64,000 bases of DNA. It comes from Sandaracinobacteroides sayramensis (lineage in GTDB: Bacteria > Pseudomonadota > Alphaproteobacteria > Sphingomonadales > Sphingomonadaceae). The notes under the pieces are model-generated. The model had not been told where the DNA came from and searched no databases. It was given only the letters and a program-made list of their open reading frames with translations. The position numbers and the translations under genes are program-made. Within the stretch, counting starts at the first letter, position 1. Every line of letters starts with the position of its first letter. Positions 1 through 10,280 of this stretch are shown here, one piece after another. The stretch spans positions 1 through 64,000 of the forward strand of contig NZ_JAKLSQ010000018.1 of NCBI RefSeq assembly GCF_022014495.1, given 5' to 3'.

Positions 1-20
1 CCTCCACCGTCTCGCCGGGC

Positions 21-56
21 GGAAAGCTGGACCCCGGCTCAAGCCCGGGGCGACGG
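21..56. repeat. Dispersed palindromic repeat, copy 1 (single unit)
   Basis: A half-unit of the dispersed palindrome, containing CCCCGGCTCAAGCCCGGGG and ending in CGACGG. The same core recurs seven more times in this window. It is a short REP-like hairpin upstream of the first gene. The first 99 bases hold nothing else that I can recognise. Confidence 0.7.
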
Positions 57-183
57 ATCGTTTCCGGAGCCATTCTAACGGGCCGTCGGGCTTTGGCGGA
101 TGCCGCTTGTTCCGCCCGGATTTCCACGGCTCGCCGCCGCATGCCCACGGCCCGCCGCTCAGGGGGCTGTGAAGGAATTCGGC

Positions 184-816
184 ATGGCTATTGTTGAGAG
201 AATGAACGGTCGCTCCTTCTCCATGCCCCGCATTTCCCGCCGCGCGCTGGTCGGCGCGGCGGCTGCCGCCCTTGCCGCCCCCGCCTTCGCCAGGGGCCGG
301 ACGCTCGCCGAAGTCGCCCGCGAGGGGCTGGCGCGCCACGCCTCCAGCGTCCGCCAGACCGACGTGGTGGGCATCGCCGATTTCGCCCGGCCTTCCGGGC
401 GGCCGCGCTTCTGGCTGGTGGATTTGGCGAACGGCCGGGCGACCAGCCATCTCGTCAGCCATGGGCGCGGCTCCGACCCGTCGCACAGCGGCTGGGCGGA
501 GCGCTTTTCCAACGAGCACGGCTCCAACGCCAGTTCGATGGGCGGCTATCTGACCGGCGCCTATTACAGTGGCAAGCACGGCCGCTCGCAGCGGCTGCTG
601 GGCCTCGATCCCGAGAACAGCAATGCCGAGCCGCGCGCCATCGTCATCCACGGCGCCTGGTATGTGTCCGACGCGATGGTGCGCCAGCATGGCAAAACCG
701 GGCGCTCGGAAGGCTGCTTCGCCTTCGACGAGACCAACGGCAGCCTGGACGAAGTGCTGAGCCGGCTGGGGCCGGGGCGGCTGCTTTACGCCGGGCGCTT
801 TGGGATCACGGCCTGA
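184..816 (+). CDS. Murein L,D-transpeptidase catalytic domain family protein (YkuD_2-like)
   Basis: Protein of 210 aa with the C-terminal pattern of the YkuD_2 family: a histidine in AIVIHGAWYVSD and a cysteine in RSEGCFAF, matching the H...S-x-G-C catalytic arrangement of L,D-transpeptidase-like proteins. A signal peptide begins near residue 14 and contains SRRALVG followed by an Ala-rich hydrophobic stretch ending APAFA, so Tat export to the periplasm is possible. Start chosen at ATG 184 because AAGGA lies 7 nt upstream; ATG 223 would put the signal peptide at the very N-terminus. It converges with the second L,D-transpeptidase (975-2126), with a palindromic repeat pair between them. The substrate is presumably peptidoglycan (inference). 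Confidence 0.8.
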   Translation: MAIVERMNGRSFSMPRISRRALVGAAAAALAAPAFARGRTLAEVAREGLARHASSVRQTDVVGIADFARPSGRPRFWLVDLANGRATSHLVSHGRGSDPSHSGWAERFSNEHGSNASSMGGYLTGAYYSGKHGRSQRLLGLDPENSNAEPRAIVIHGAWYVSDAMVRQHGKTGRSEGCFAFDETNGSLDEVLSRLGPGRLLYAGRFGITA

Positions 817-859
817 CAACCTTGGGTTGAGAACCCAGGCAGGTAATGGATATGTTTTC

Positions 860-942
860 CGTCATCCCGGGCTTGACCCGGGATCCCGCTTCTGGCCCAC
901 GGTGGCGGGAAAGCTGGACCCCGGGTCAAGCCCGGGGTGACG
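860..942. repeat. Dispersed palindromic repeat, copy 2 (inverted pair)
   Basis: Two units in inverted orientation (CCCGGGCTTGACCCGGG, then CCCCGGGTCAAGCCCGGGG), separated by about 30 nt. It lies between two convergent genes, where it could act as a bidirectional terminator or mRNA 3' stabiliser (inference). Confidence 0.75.
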
Positions 943-974
943 AAGGGGAATATGAGTCCCCGGCCTGGACGATA

Positions 975-2126
975 TCATGACCTGACAGCCTTCGGCTTCA
1001 GGGCCGCGATCACCGGCGCATCCCGGCCATAGATGTCCGCGAAGGTGCGCAGGCTGCCCGCCGGGCCGGGGGCCACGGTGAAATAGGCGACATGCACCGG
1101 CACCTGTTGGGGAAGGGGGATGGTTTCCGTCTCGTTGGTGGCGGCGGTGGAGTCGATCCGCGCCGCGTCCCAGCCGGGCACATCCTCCAGCAGCCTGAGG
1201 GCCAGCCCCAATATCCCCTGCGTGCGCATGCAGCCGTGGGAGAAGGCGCGGACCGGCTTCGTGAAAAGCTGCTTGTTGGGCGTGTCGTGGAAATAGATCG
1301 CCCATGGATTGGGCATCTCGATCTTCAGCGTGCCCAGCGAATTGTTCCGCCCCGGCACCTGCGTGACCTGCAGGCCGCTTTCCGTCGAGGTCCAGCGATA
1401 GCCGCGCGCGCGGGCCGCCGCCGGGCTGCGCTGGATGAGGCCGCCCACCGATTCCTTCACGATGCTCTGGGGCAGATACCAGCTCGGGTTGATGGTGACG
1501 GCAGTGACGACCGCCGAGAATTGCGGCGTGGCGTTTTTTGGCGTGCCGACGATGGTGCGGTGGCGGGCGATCACCCGGCCGCCGTCCCAAAGGTCCACTT
1601 CGAAGGCGGGGACATTGGCCAGCAGATAGCGCTCGCCCATCTGCCGGGGCGTCCAGCGCCAGCGCTCCAGATTGGCGCGCAGCCGGGCGCGGGCCTCGCC
1701 CTCGGCGGCGGGGAGCGCCGCCTTCAGCGCCGCATAATGCGGGTGGGTGGGCAGCAGCGCCTTCAGCGCCGCGCCCGGCGCGTGCGCCTCCAGCCCGGCC
1801 GCCAGCTTCGCTTTCAGCCACTCCGGATCGGAACGGGGCGGCGGCGACTTCCAGCCGACACGCGCCGCCTGCGGCGTGCGGCCGGCGGCATAATCCTGCG
1901 CCAGCGCCAGCCAGCTCGCCTCGGCGGCGGTGGCAATGGCTTCCGGATCGCCGGCTTTCAGCGCCGCTTCCAGCGCTTCGGGGGCGTAGTCCGAAGGGTT
2001 CAGCCCCTCGGCGGCGGCGGCCTGCACCGCCGCCAGCGTCTCGCGCGCGGCCGCTTCGCTCCAGGCGCCCTGCGCCATGACAGGGGCGGCCGCGACCAGG
2101 GCGAGGAGGGGAAAGGCGCGCATCAT
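975..2126 (-). CDS. L,D-transpeptidase with scaffold domain (LdtD/YcbB-like)
   Basis: 383-aa exported enzyme forming 3-3 cross-links in peptidoglycan, by family knowledge. An N-terminal signal (MMRAFPLLALVAAAPVMAQ) is followed by an alpha-helical scaffold region of about 150 aa and then the YkuD catalytic domain. The latter has a conserved histidine in IYFHDTPNK and the SHGCMR active-site cysteine motif near residue 300. The ATG start overlaps the mutS stop as ATGA, so the two are probably translated from one mRNA. An enzyme of this class next to mutS is a curious pairing. Confidence 0.9.
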   Translation of the reverse strand: MMRAFPLLALVAAAPVMAQGAWSEAAARETLAAVQAAAAEGLNPSDYAPEALEAALKAGDPEAIATAAEASWLALAQDYAAGRTPQAARVGWKSPPPRSDPEWLKAKLAAGLEAHAPGAALKALLPTHPHYAALKAALPAAEGEARARLRANLERWRWTPRQMGERYLLANVPAFEVDLWDGGRVIARHRTIVGTPKNATPQFSAVVTAVTINPSWYLPQSIVKESVGGLIQRSPAAARARGYRWTSTESGLQVTQVPGRNNSLGTLKIEMPNPWAIYFHDTPNKQLFTKPVRAFSHGCMRTQGILGLALRLLEDVPGWDAARIDSTAATNETETIPLPQQVPVHVAYFTVAPGPAGSLRTFADIYGRDAPVIAALKPKAVRS

Positions 2127-4732
2127 CGGCCGCCATCCTCGGCCAGCGATTTCAATTCGTAAAGCAGATCCAGCGCCGCGCGCGGAGTCAGCCCGTCCGG
2201 CTGGATTTCGGCGAGCCGCGCGCGAAGCCCGTCCTCGGCCGGCGGCGGCGGGGCGGAAGCGGCGAACAGCGGCAGGTCGGAAAGCGCCTGCCGCGCGCTC
2301 TTGCCGGCGTCGCCGCTTTCCAGCCGGGCGAGGATTTCCCCGGCGCGCGCCAGCACATCGGCGGGAACGCCGGCGAGGCGGGCCACGTCGAGGCCGAAGC
2401 TGCCGGGCGCGGCGCCGTCCGCCACCTCGTGCAGGAAGATCAGCTCGCCCTTATACTGCCGGGCCGAAAGCGACTTCAGCGCCAGCCCGCCCAGCCGGCC
2501 CTTCAGCGCCGCCAGCTCGTGATAATGGCTGGCGAACAGCGCGCGGGCGCCGATGCCGTCGTGGATTCGCTCCAGGATCGCCCAGGCCAGCGCCAGCCCG
2601 TCCCAGGTGGCGGTGCCGCGCCCCACCTCGTCCAGCAGCAGCAGCGAGCGGCCGGTGGCGCCGTTCAATATGGCTGCCGTCTCCACCATCTCCACCATGA
2701 AGGTGGAGCGCCCCTCCGCCAGGCTGTCGGAAGCGCCGACGCGGCTGTAGAGCCGGTCGACGAGGCCGATCACCGCCTCCATCGCCGGCACGAAGCTGCC
2801 GGCCTGCGCCAGCACGGCGATCAGCGCGTTCTGCCGCAGGAAGGTGGATTTGCCGCCCATGTTGGGGCCGGTCACCAGCCAGACTCGGCCGTCCGCCTCC
2901 AGCCGGCAGTCGTTGGGCACGAAGGGCTGGCCGCTGGCGGACAGCGCCGCCTCCACCACCGGATGCCGGCCGGCGGTGATTCGGAAATCGGCGCCTTCCG
3001 TCAGCTTCGGCCGCGCCCAGCCATGGCGCGTCGCCAGTTCGGCGAGCGCCGCCGAGCGGTCGATCGCCGCCAGCGAATCCGCCACCCGACCGATGGCCAG
3101 GGTCGCGGCGACGGCTTCCTCCTTCAGCGCCAGCAGGTGCGTCGCCTCGCGCGCCAGCGCCTCGCCCTGCGCCGCGGCGATGCGGCTGGCGAGCGCGTTC
3201 AGCTCGGCGGTGTCGAAGCGCATGGCGTTGCCCAGCGTCTGCCGGTGCTGGAACTGCGGCAGCGCCATCAGCGTGTCGGCGGCGCGCGAGGCGACTTCGA
3301 CATGGTAGCCGATCACATTGTTGTGGCGCACCTTCAGCGTCGCCACCCCCGTTTCCGCCTTCAGCCGCGCTTCCAGTTCCAGCAGCGCCGAGCGGCCGTT
3401 GCGCGCCAGCCGCCGGGCTTCGTCCAGTTCCGGGTCGTGCCCGTCCGCCACCACGCCGCCGTCGGCCGCATTGACCGGCGGGCTTTCCACCAGCGCCGCC
3501 GCCAGATGCTCGAGCAGCGCCCGCGGCGGCTCCAGCCCCTGGCGCAGCGGGTCGAGCGCGGCCGGGGCGCCGCCGCCCGAGGCCACGTCCAGCAGCCGGC
3601 CGAGCGTATCGGCCGCCGCCAGCCCGTCGCGCAGGGCCGCGAGATCGCGCGGCGACCCACGCCCGGCGGCGATCCGCCCCAGCGCGCGGGCCACGTCCGG
3701 CGCTCGGCGCAGCAGGGTGCGGGCGTCGGCGCGCAGCCCGGCATCGCCCGCGAACCATTGCACCAGGTCCAGCCGTCCCTCGATTTCGGCGAGATCGCGC
3801 GAGGGCGCGGCCAGTTCCGCCGCCAGCAGCCGCCCGCCCGCCGCCGTCACGCTGAGGTCGATGGCGCCGAGCAGGCTGGAAGGCCCCTCCACCAGTTCGA
3901 GGCTGCGGCGGGTGGCGGCGTCGATCGCCATGGCGCGGTCGGTCTCCACCCGCCTCGGCGGCTTCAGCAGCACGGCGGCGCCCCGCGCCGTCTGGTCGAG
4001 ATGCGCCAGCAGCCCGGCCGCCGCCGCCAGCGCCGGGCGGGGGAAGGCGCCGAAGCCGTCCAGCGTCGCCACCTGGAAACGCTCCGCCAGCCGCCGCTCG
4101 CCCAGCCGGCTGTCGAAGCGGGCGGCGGGCAGTTCCGTGCCTTTTCCGGCGCCTTCCGCCCCCTCCGGCCACAGCGTCTCCGCCGGCGCCAGCCGCGCCA
4201 GTTCGTCGGCGAGCGAAGCGGAGGGCGCGGTTGCCAGGAACAGGTCGCCGGTGGAAATATCCGCCCAGGCCAGCCCGGTTTCCGCGCCCGCCGGGAAGGC
4301 CGCCAGCAGCCAGTTGGCGCGCCGCCCGTCCAGCAGCCGTTCCTCGGTCAAAGTGCCGGGCGTCATCACCCTGACCACCTCGCGGCGCACCACCGACTTC
4401 GACCCGCGCTTCTTCGCTTCCGCCGGATCCTCGGTCTGCTCGGCAATGGCGACGGCGAAGCCCGCCTTCACCAGCCGCGCGACATAGGCCTCATGCGCGT
4501 GGATCGGCACGCCGCACATCGGCAGCGGCTGCCCCAGATACTCGCCCCGATGCGTCAGCGCGATGTCGAGCGCCCGGGCGGCGACGCCGGCGTCCTCCAG
4601 GAACAGCTCGTAGAAATCGCCCATGCGGAACATCAGCAGCGCGCCCGGCACCTCGGCCTTCAGCCCGAGATACTGCTGCATCATGGGAGTTATGCCTTTG
4701 GGAAGCGTGCTGCTGCCAATTGCGGTCGTCAT
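2123..4732 (-). CDS. mutS: DNA mismatch repair protein MutS
   Basis: 869 aa, the usual length for bacterial MutS. The N-terminal mismatch-recognition motif FYELF sits in FRMGDFYELFLEDA. The C-terminal ABC-type ATPase shows Walker A GPNMGGKST and Walker B LLLLDEVGRGT, followed by the helix-turn-helix dimerisation region. It recognises base mismatches and small loops and recruits MutL. It is divergent from the malic enzyme gene, with only about 50 nt between the starts. The downstream L,D-transpeptidase overlaps its stop codon. Start at ATG 4732; an internal ATG at 4684 is possible but would shorten the N-terminus. Confidence 0.97.
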   Translation of the reverse strand: MTTAIGSSTLPKGITPMMQQYLGLKAEVPGALLMFRMGDFYELFLEDAGVAARALDIALTHRGEYLGQPLPMCGVPIHAHEAYVARLVKAGFAVAIAEQTEDPAEAKKRGSKSVVRREVVRVMTPGTLTEERLLDGRRANWLLAAFPAGAETGLAWADISTGDLFLATAPSASLADELARLAPAETLWPEGAEGAGKGTELPAARFDSRLGERRLAERFQVATLDGFGAFPRPALAAAAGLLAHLDQTARGAAVLLKPPRRVETDRAMAIDAATRRSLELVEGPSSLLGAIDLSVTAAGGRLLAAELAAPSRDLAEIEGRLDLVQWFAGDAGLRADARTLLRRAPDVARALGRIAAGRGSPRDLAALRDGLAAADTLGRLLDVASGGGAPAALDPLRQGLEPPRALLEHLAAALVESPPVNAADGGVVADGHDPELDEARRLARNGRSALLELEARLKAETGVATLKVRHNNVIGYHVEVASRAADTLMALPQFQHRQTLGNAMRFDTAELNALASRIAAAQGEALAREATHLLALKEEAVAATLAIGRVADSLAAIDRSAALAELATRHGWARPKLTEGADFRITAGRHPVVEAALSASGQPFVPNDCRLEADGRVWLVTGPNMGGKSTFLRQNALIAVLAQAGSFVPAMEAVIGLVDRLYSRVGASDSLAEGRSTFMVEMVETAAILNGATGRSLLLLDEVGRGTATWDGLALAWAILERIHDGIGARALFASHYHELAALKGRLGGLALKSLSARQYKGELIFLHEVADGAAPGSFGLDVARLAGVPADVLARAGEILARLESGDAGKSARQALSDLPLFAASAPPPPAEDGLRARLAEIQPDGLTPRAALDLLYELKSLAEDGGR

Positions 4733-4783
4733 ATTCCACGCCTATCAACCGCTGGAGGGAAGTGCACAAGAGAGAGGATTTTC

Positions 4784-7050
<2,267 letters not shown>

Positions 7051-7054
<4 letters not shown>

Positions 7055-7842
7055 GCCTGCCGGCGATCCTGATGATCCACGGCATGTGGAGCCGCCCCTC
7101 CACCTTCACCCGGCTCCGCGCCGAGCTGGAGGCGGCGGGCATCCGCAGCGCGGCCGTCACGCTTCCGCATCACGACCTGCCGCCGGGCGCCCCGGCCCCG
7201 GCGGCGCTCGGCGCGCTGCGCCTGTCCGATTATGTGGCGGCGCTGGAGCGCGAGGCGGCGGCGCTGGAAGGCCCGGTTGTGGTGCTGGGCCATTCGATGG
7301 GCGGGCTGCTGGCGCAGCTGGTTTCGGAAACCGTCCAGCCGAGCGGGCTGGTGCTTCTGTCCACCGCCCCTTCCGCGCAGGCGGCCGCCTTCGGCACGGC
7401 GCTGAGCGCCGCTTCCTTGCGGACCATGTGGGGCGTGACCGGCCATTGGGGCTGGTGGAACGAGCCGACGCTGATCGGCGAGGAGGCTTCCCGCGCGGGG
7501 GTCTTCAACGGCGTGCCGGAAGCGGAAATCCGCCCGGCGCTCGCCGAGCTCACCTGGGATTCGGGGGCGGTGCTGGCGGAAATCGCCGCCCCCTTCCTGG
7601 ACCCGGACAAGGGCAGCCGGGTGGATTATGCCCGGCTGCGCATGCCGGCCCTCGTCATCGCCGGGCTGGAGGATCGGATCGTTCCGGCCGCCGTCTCGCG
7701 CAGGACCGCCCGGCTGCTGGCCGGCTCGGGCGGGCGCGTGGACTATGAGGAATGGCCGAACGTCGGCCACTGGCTGTTCCACGATGCGGTGCGCCCGAAG
7801 CTGGCGTCGGCCGTCTCGCGGTTCGTAGCTTCTCTGGGGTAG
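7051..7842 (+). CDS. Alpha/beta hydrolase
   Basis: 263 aa with the alpha/beta-hydrolase fold signature: an oxyanion-hole motif near the N-terminus (MIHGMW), nucleophile elbow GHSMGG around residue 84, an acid in the region IAGLEDRIVP, and a late histidine in NVGHWLFHDA. No signal peptide, so probably cytoplasmic; the substrate cannot be told from sequence. The GTG start overlaps the maeB stop (GTGA), implying translational coupling to maeB. Confidence 0.85.
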
Positions 7843-7999
7843 AGCCCCTCTCCCACATTTTGCTGGCGGGCAATGCGGCTATCGCTCGCCGACAGGCGCC
7901 GACGCAAGTATCAGGGGCGCGGACGGGGTGATTCCCCGCCGGGCGCGAGAGCGAAAAGCGCCCTTGGCGTCGAAGAGCGAGCACAGGGAGAAGCCAGAC

Positions 8000-8872
8000 A
8001 TGCTCAGGATCGAAGGCAAGCCGCGGGACCTTGGCGGCTTCACCGTGGCCCGGCTGCTGCCGCACCACAGCCGGCGCCTCGTCGGCCCCTTCATCTTCTT
8101 CGACCATATCGGCCCGGCCCGGTTCGAGCCGGGGACGGGAATGGACGTCCGCCCGCATCCGCACATCGGGCTCGCCACCGTCACCTATCTGTTCGAAGGC
8201 CGGATCCGCCACCGCGACACGCTGGGGTCGGAACTGGACATCGGGCCCGGCGCCGTCAACTGGATGACCGCGGGCCATGGCATCGCCCATTCGGAGCGGA
8301 CTCCGGCGGACCTGCGCGCGTCGGGGCACAGGCTGCACGGAATCCAGAGCTGGGTGGCGCTTCCCAAGGCGGACGAGCAATGCCCGCCTTCCTTCGTGCA
8401 CCATCCGGCCGAAACCCTGCCGGTGGTGGAAATGGAGGGCGCGCGCTGCACGCTGATCGCCGGCACCGCCTTTAGCACGCGCTCCCCCGTGGCGTTCAAC
8501 CATCCGACCTTCTATCTGGATGCGGAACTGGCCGCGGGCACCACGCTGCCGCTGCCGGCCGAACATGCCGAGCGCGCCTTCTATGTGGTGGAAGGCGAAG
8601 TGACGACCCAGGACGGCGAAACCGTGCCCGCCGGCCATATGCTGGTGCTGCAGGACGGCGGCGGCGAGGCATGGCTGAAGGCCAATGGCGCCAGCCGGGT
8701 GATGCTGCTGGGCGGGGCGCCGATGGACGGGCCGCGCCTTATCTGGTGGAACCTGGTGGCGAGCGAGCAGGCGCTGATCGACTCCGCCCGGGCGGAATGG
8801 AAAGCCGACCCGTTCGGCGGTCGTTACGGGCGGATTCCCGATGAGTCGGAGTTTATTCCGTTGCCGGAATGA
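8000..8872 (+). CDS. Pirin family protein
   Basis: 290-aa bicupin. The N-terminal cupin carries the pirin metal-binding pattern [11 protein letters not shown] plus a later GIAHSER histidine. The C-terminal half is the second cupin. Some pirins have quercetinase activity and others act as redox-sensitive regulators; which applies here is unknown. Start set at ATG 8000, which has a GGAGAAG-like ribosome-binding site and gives the canonical N-terminus; the frame upstream is open but not pirin-like. Confidence 0.92.
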   Translation: MLRIEGKPRDLGGFTVARLLPHHSRRLVGPFIFFDHIGPARFEPGTGMDVRPHPHIGLATVTYLFEGRIRHRDTLGSELDIGPGAVNWMTAGHGIAHSERTPADLRASGHRLHGIQSWVALPKADEQCPPSFVHHPAETLPVVEMEGARCTLIAGTAFSTRSPVAFNHPTFYLDAELAAGTTLPLPAEHAERAFYVVEGEVTTQDGETVPAGHMLVLQDGGGEAWLKANGASRVMLLGGAPMDGPRLIWWNLVASEQALIDSARAEWKADPFGGRYGRIPDESEFIPLPE

Positions 8873-8895
8873 CGCGGGCAGGCAGGAAAAGAGCG

Positions 8896-8925
8896 GCCTT
8901 CCCCGAAGGCGCCCTTTGCTTTGGC
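8896..8925 (+). terminator. Possible terminator after pirin gene
   Basis: GCCTTC-CCC-GAAGGC (8896-8910) forms a 6-bp stem with a 3-nt loop, followed by GCCCTTTGCTTTGG. The T-tract is weak, so this is a moderate candidate. It separates pirin from infC. Confidence 0.4.
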
Positions 8926-8978
8926 CTCGCGAATCTCTAAATTGGACACAGTGGACAGACAGTCAAGGAGAGACGACC

Positions 8979-9536
8979 ATAAGACCGCCGATGATGAGGC
9001 GCCCGATCGGGCCAGCCCCGCAACCGTTGAACGGACCGCGCTACAATGAATGGATCACGGTGCCCAAGGTGCGCGTGATCGACGAGAATGGCGAGAATAT
9101 CGGGGTGCTGTATACCCGGGAAGCCTATGCCATGGCGCAGGAAGTCGGGCTGGATCTTGTGGAAGTGAGCCCGAACGCCGACCCGCCGGTCTGCAAGTTC
9201 CTGGATGTCGGCAAGTTCAAGTACGAAAGCCAGAAAAAGGCGGCCGCCGCGCGGAAAACCCAGAAGGTGCAGGAGATCAAGGAGATCAAGATGCGCCCGA
9301 ACATCGACGATCATGATTATGAGACGAAGATGAAGTCGGTGAAGAAGTTCATCGAGGAGGGCGACAAGGTGAAGCTGACGCTTCGCTTCCGCGGGCGGGA
9401 GCTGGCGCATGGCCAGCTGGGCCTGAAGCTGCTGGAGCGGGTGCGCGACGACAGCGTGGACTATGCGAAGATCGAGCAGCTGCCGCGCATGGAAGGCCGG
9501 CAGATGCTGATGATCATGGCGCCGAAGCCGGTCTGA
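8979..9536 (+). CDS. infC: Translation initiation factor IF-3, probable AUA start
   Basis: IF-3 prevents premature subunit joining and checks the initiator codon on the 30S subunit. The body is unmistakable ([47 protein letters not shown]). The start is the interesting point. The only good Shine-Dalgarno, AAGGAG at 8965-8970, lies 8 nt before ATA 8979, while the first ATG (8991) is 20 nt away. IF-3 genes are known to use rare start codons for autoregulation, so ATA 8979 (185 aa) is proposed; ATG 8991 would give 181 aa. Its 3' end overlaps a convergent membrane-protein gene by 23 nt. Confidence 0.93.
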   Translation: MRPPMMRRPIGPAPQPLNGPRYNEWITVPKVRVIDENGENIGVLYTREAYAMAQEVGLDLVEVSPNADPPVCKFLDVGKFKYESQKKAAAARKTQKVQEIKEIKMRPNIDDHDYETKMKSVKKFIEEGDKVKLTLRFRGRELAHGQLGLKLLERVRDDSVDYAKIEQLPRMEGRQMLMIMAPKPV

Positions 9537-10092
9537 CCGATTGCGGCGGCGTCGCCAGCCCCGAGGCGGCGACTCCCATCGACCCCAGAAGCAGGATCGC
9601 CAGCCAGCCGGAGAGCCTCCGGCCAGCGGTCGCGCTGCGCTGCGCCAGCGCCGGCAGCAGCAGGAGCACGCAGCCGAGCAGGAGCATCTGCACGGCCATG
9701 GTCGGGGGCAGCGGCGTCTCGTTGCGCAACGAGGCGGCGCCGAGCGCCAGGAAAAAGCCCGCGTGGAGAAAGCCGCCGGAGCGGGCCAGCGCTTGCCAGA
9801 ACCAGCCGCTCCACCAACCGCTCCATTGGGGGGAAAAGGCCGGAAGCGCCACCAGCAGCCATGTCGCCAGCAGCGCCAGGCTTGCCCGGAAAATGCGGCC
9901 GCCCATGTCCGGCCAGCCGCCCGCGCGCAGATCTAGCAGCGTCGCCAGCGTGAGGAGGATGGCGGCGGCGTAGGCCATGAGCGGCGCCAGAGGCGCGGTC
10001 CGGCGCGACCGCGCCAGCGCGACCGCTCCGGCGAGGGTCGCCGCCAGCGACAGCCACCAGAGTCCGTTCGTTAGCAAAGCGAGCGCAGCCAT
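9514..10092 (-). CDS. Hypothetical multi-pass membrane protein
   Basis: 192 aa with about five hydrophobic segments (for example [63 protein letters not shown] and [16 protein letters not shown]). I do not recognise a family. ATG 10092 puts the first membrane segment right at the N-terminus. It runs convergent to infC, overlapping its end by 23 nt, and is divergent from the TonB receptor. Coding status is likely, because the hydrophobic pattern is regular and there is no competing gene on the other strand. Confidence 0.6.
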   Translation of the reverse strand: MAALALLTNGLWWLSLAATLAGAVALARSRRTAPLAPLMAYAAAILLTLATLLDLRAGGWPDMGGRIFRASLALLATWLLVALPAFSPQWSGWWSGWFWQALARSGGFLHAGFFLALGAASLRNETPLPPTMAVQMLLLGCVLLLLPALAQRSATAGRRLSGWLAILLLGSMGVAASGLATPPQSVRPASAP

Positions 10093-10151
10093 TGTGATCG
10101 GGCACTTGCCCCAGCTTCGGCGGCTTGGAAAGGTTCCGGCGCACGAACACC

Positions 10152-10181
10152 CGTCGCCCCGGGTCAAGCCCGGGGTGACGG
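10152..10181. repeat. Dispersed palindromic repeat, copy 3 (single unit)
   Basis: One hairpin unit (CCCCGGGTCAAGCCCGGGG flanked by GTCG and TGACGG). It lies in the divergent gap between the membrane protein (9514-10092) and the TonB receptor, unlike most copies, which sit at gene 3' ends. Confidence 0.7.
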
Positions 10182-10280
10182 AGATGGGGGTTTGGCGCTG
10201 GTCTCCCGATCCGGCCGGTCCATCCGCCCTTCGAGATGGCCGCTGGACGCGCGCACGTGGCGCGGATATGCCCACAGGCC

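Noticed and set aside
2429-4783. Long in-frame upstream extension of the malic enzyme
   Set aside because: It is antisense to mutS, rich in Arg/Gln/His of the kind seen in GC-rich shadow frames, and a GTG with a good ribosome-binding site starts the real protein at 4784.
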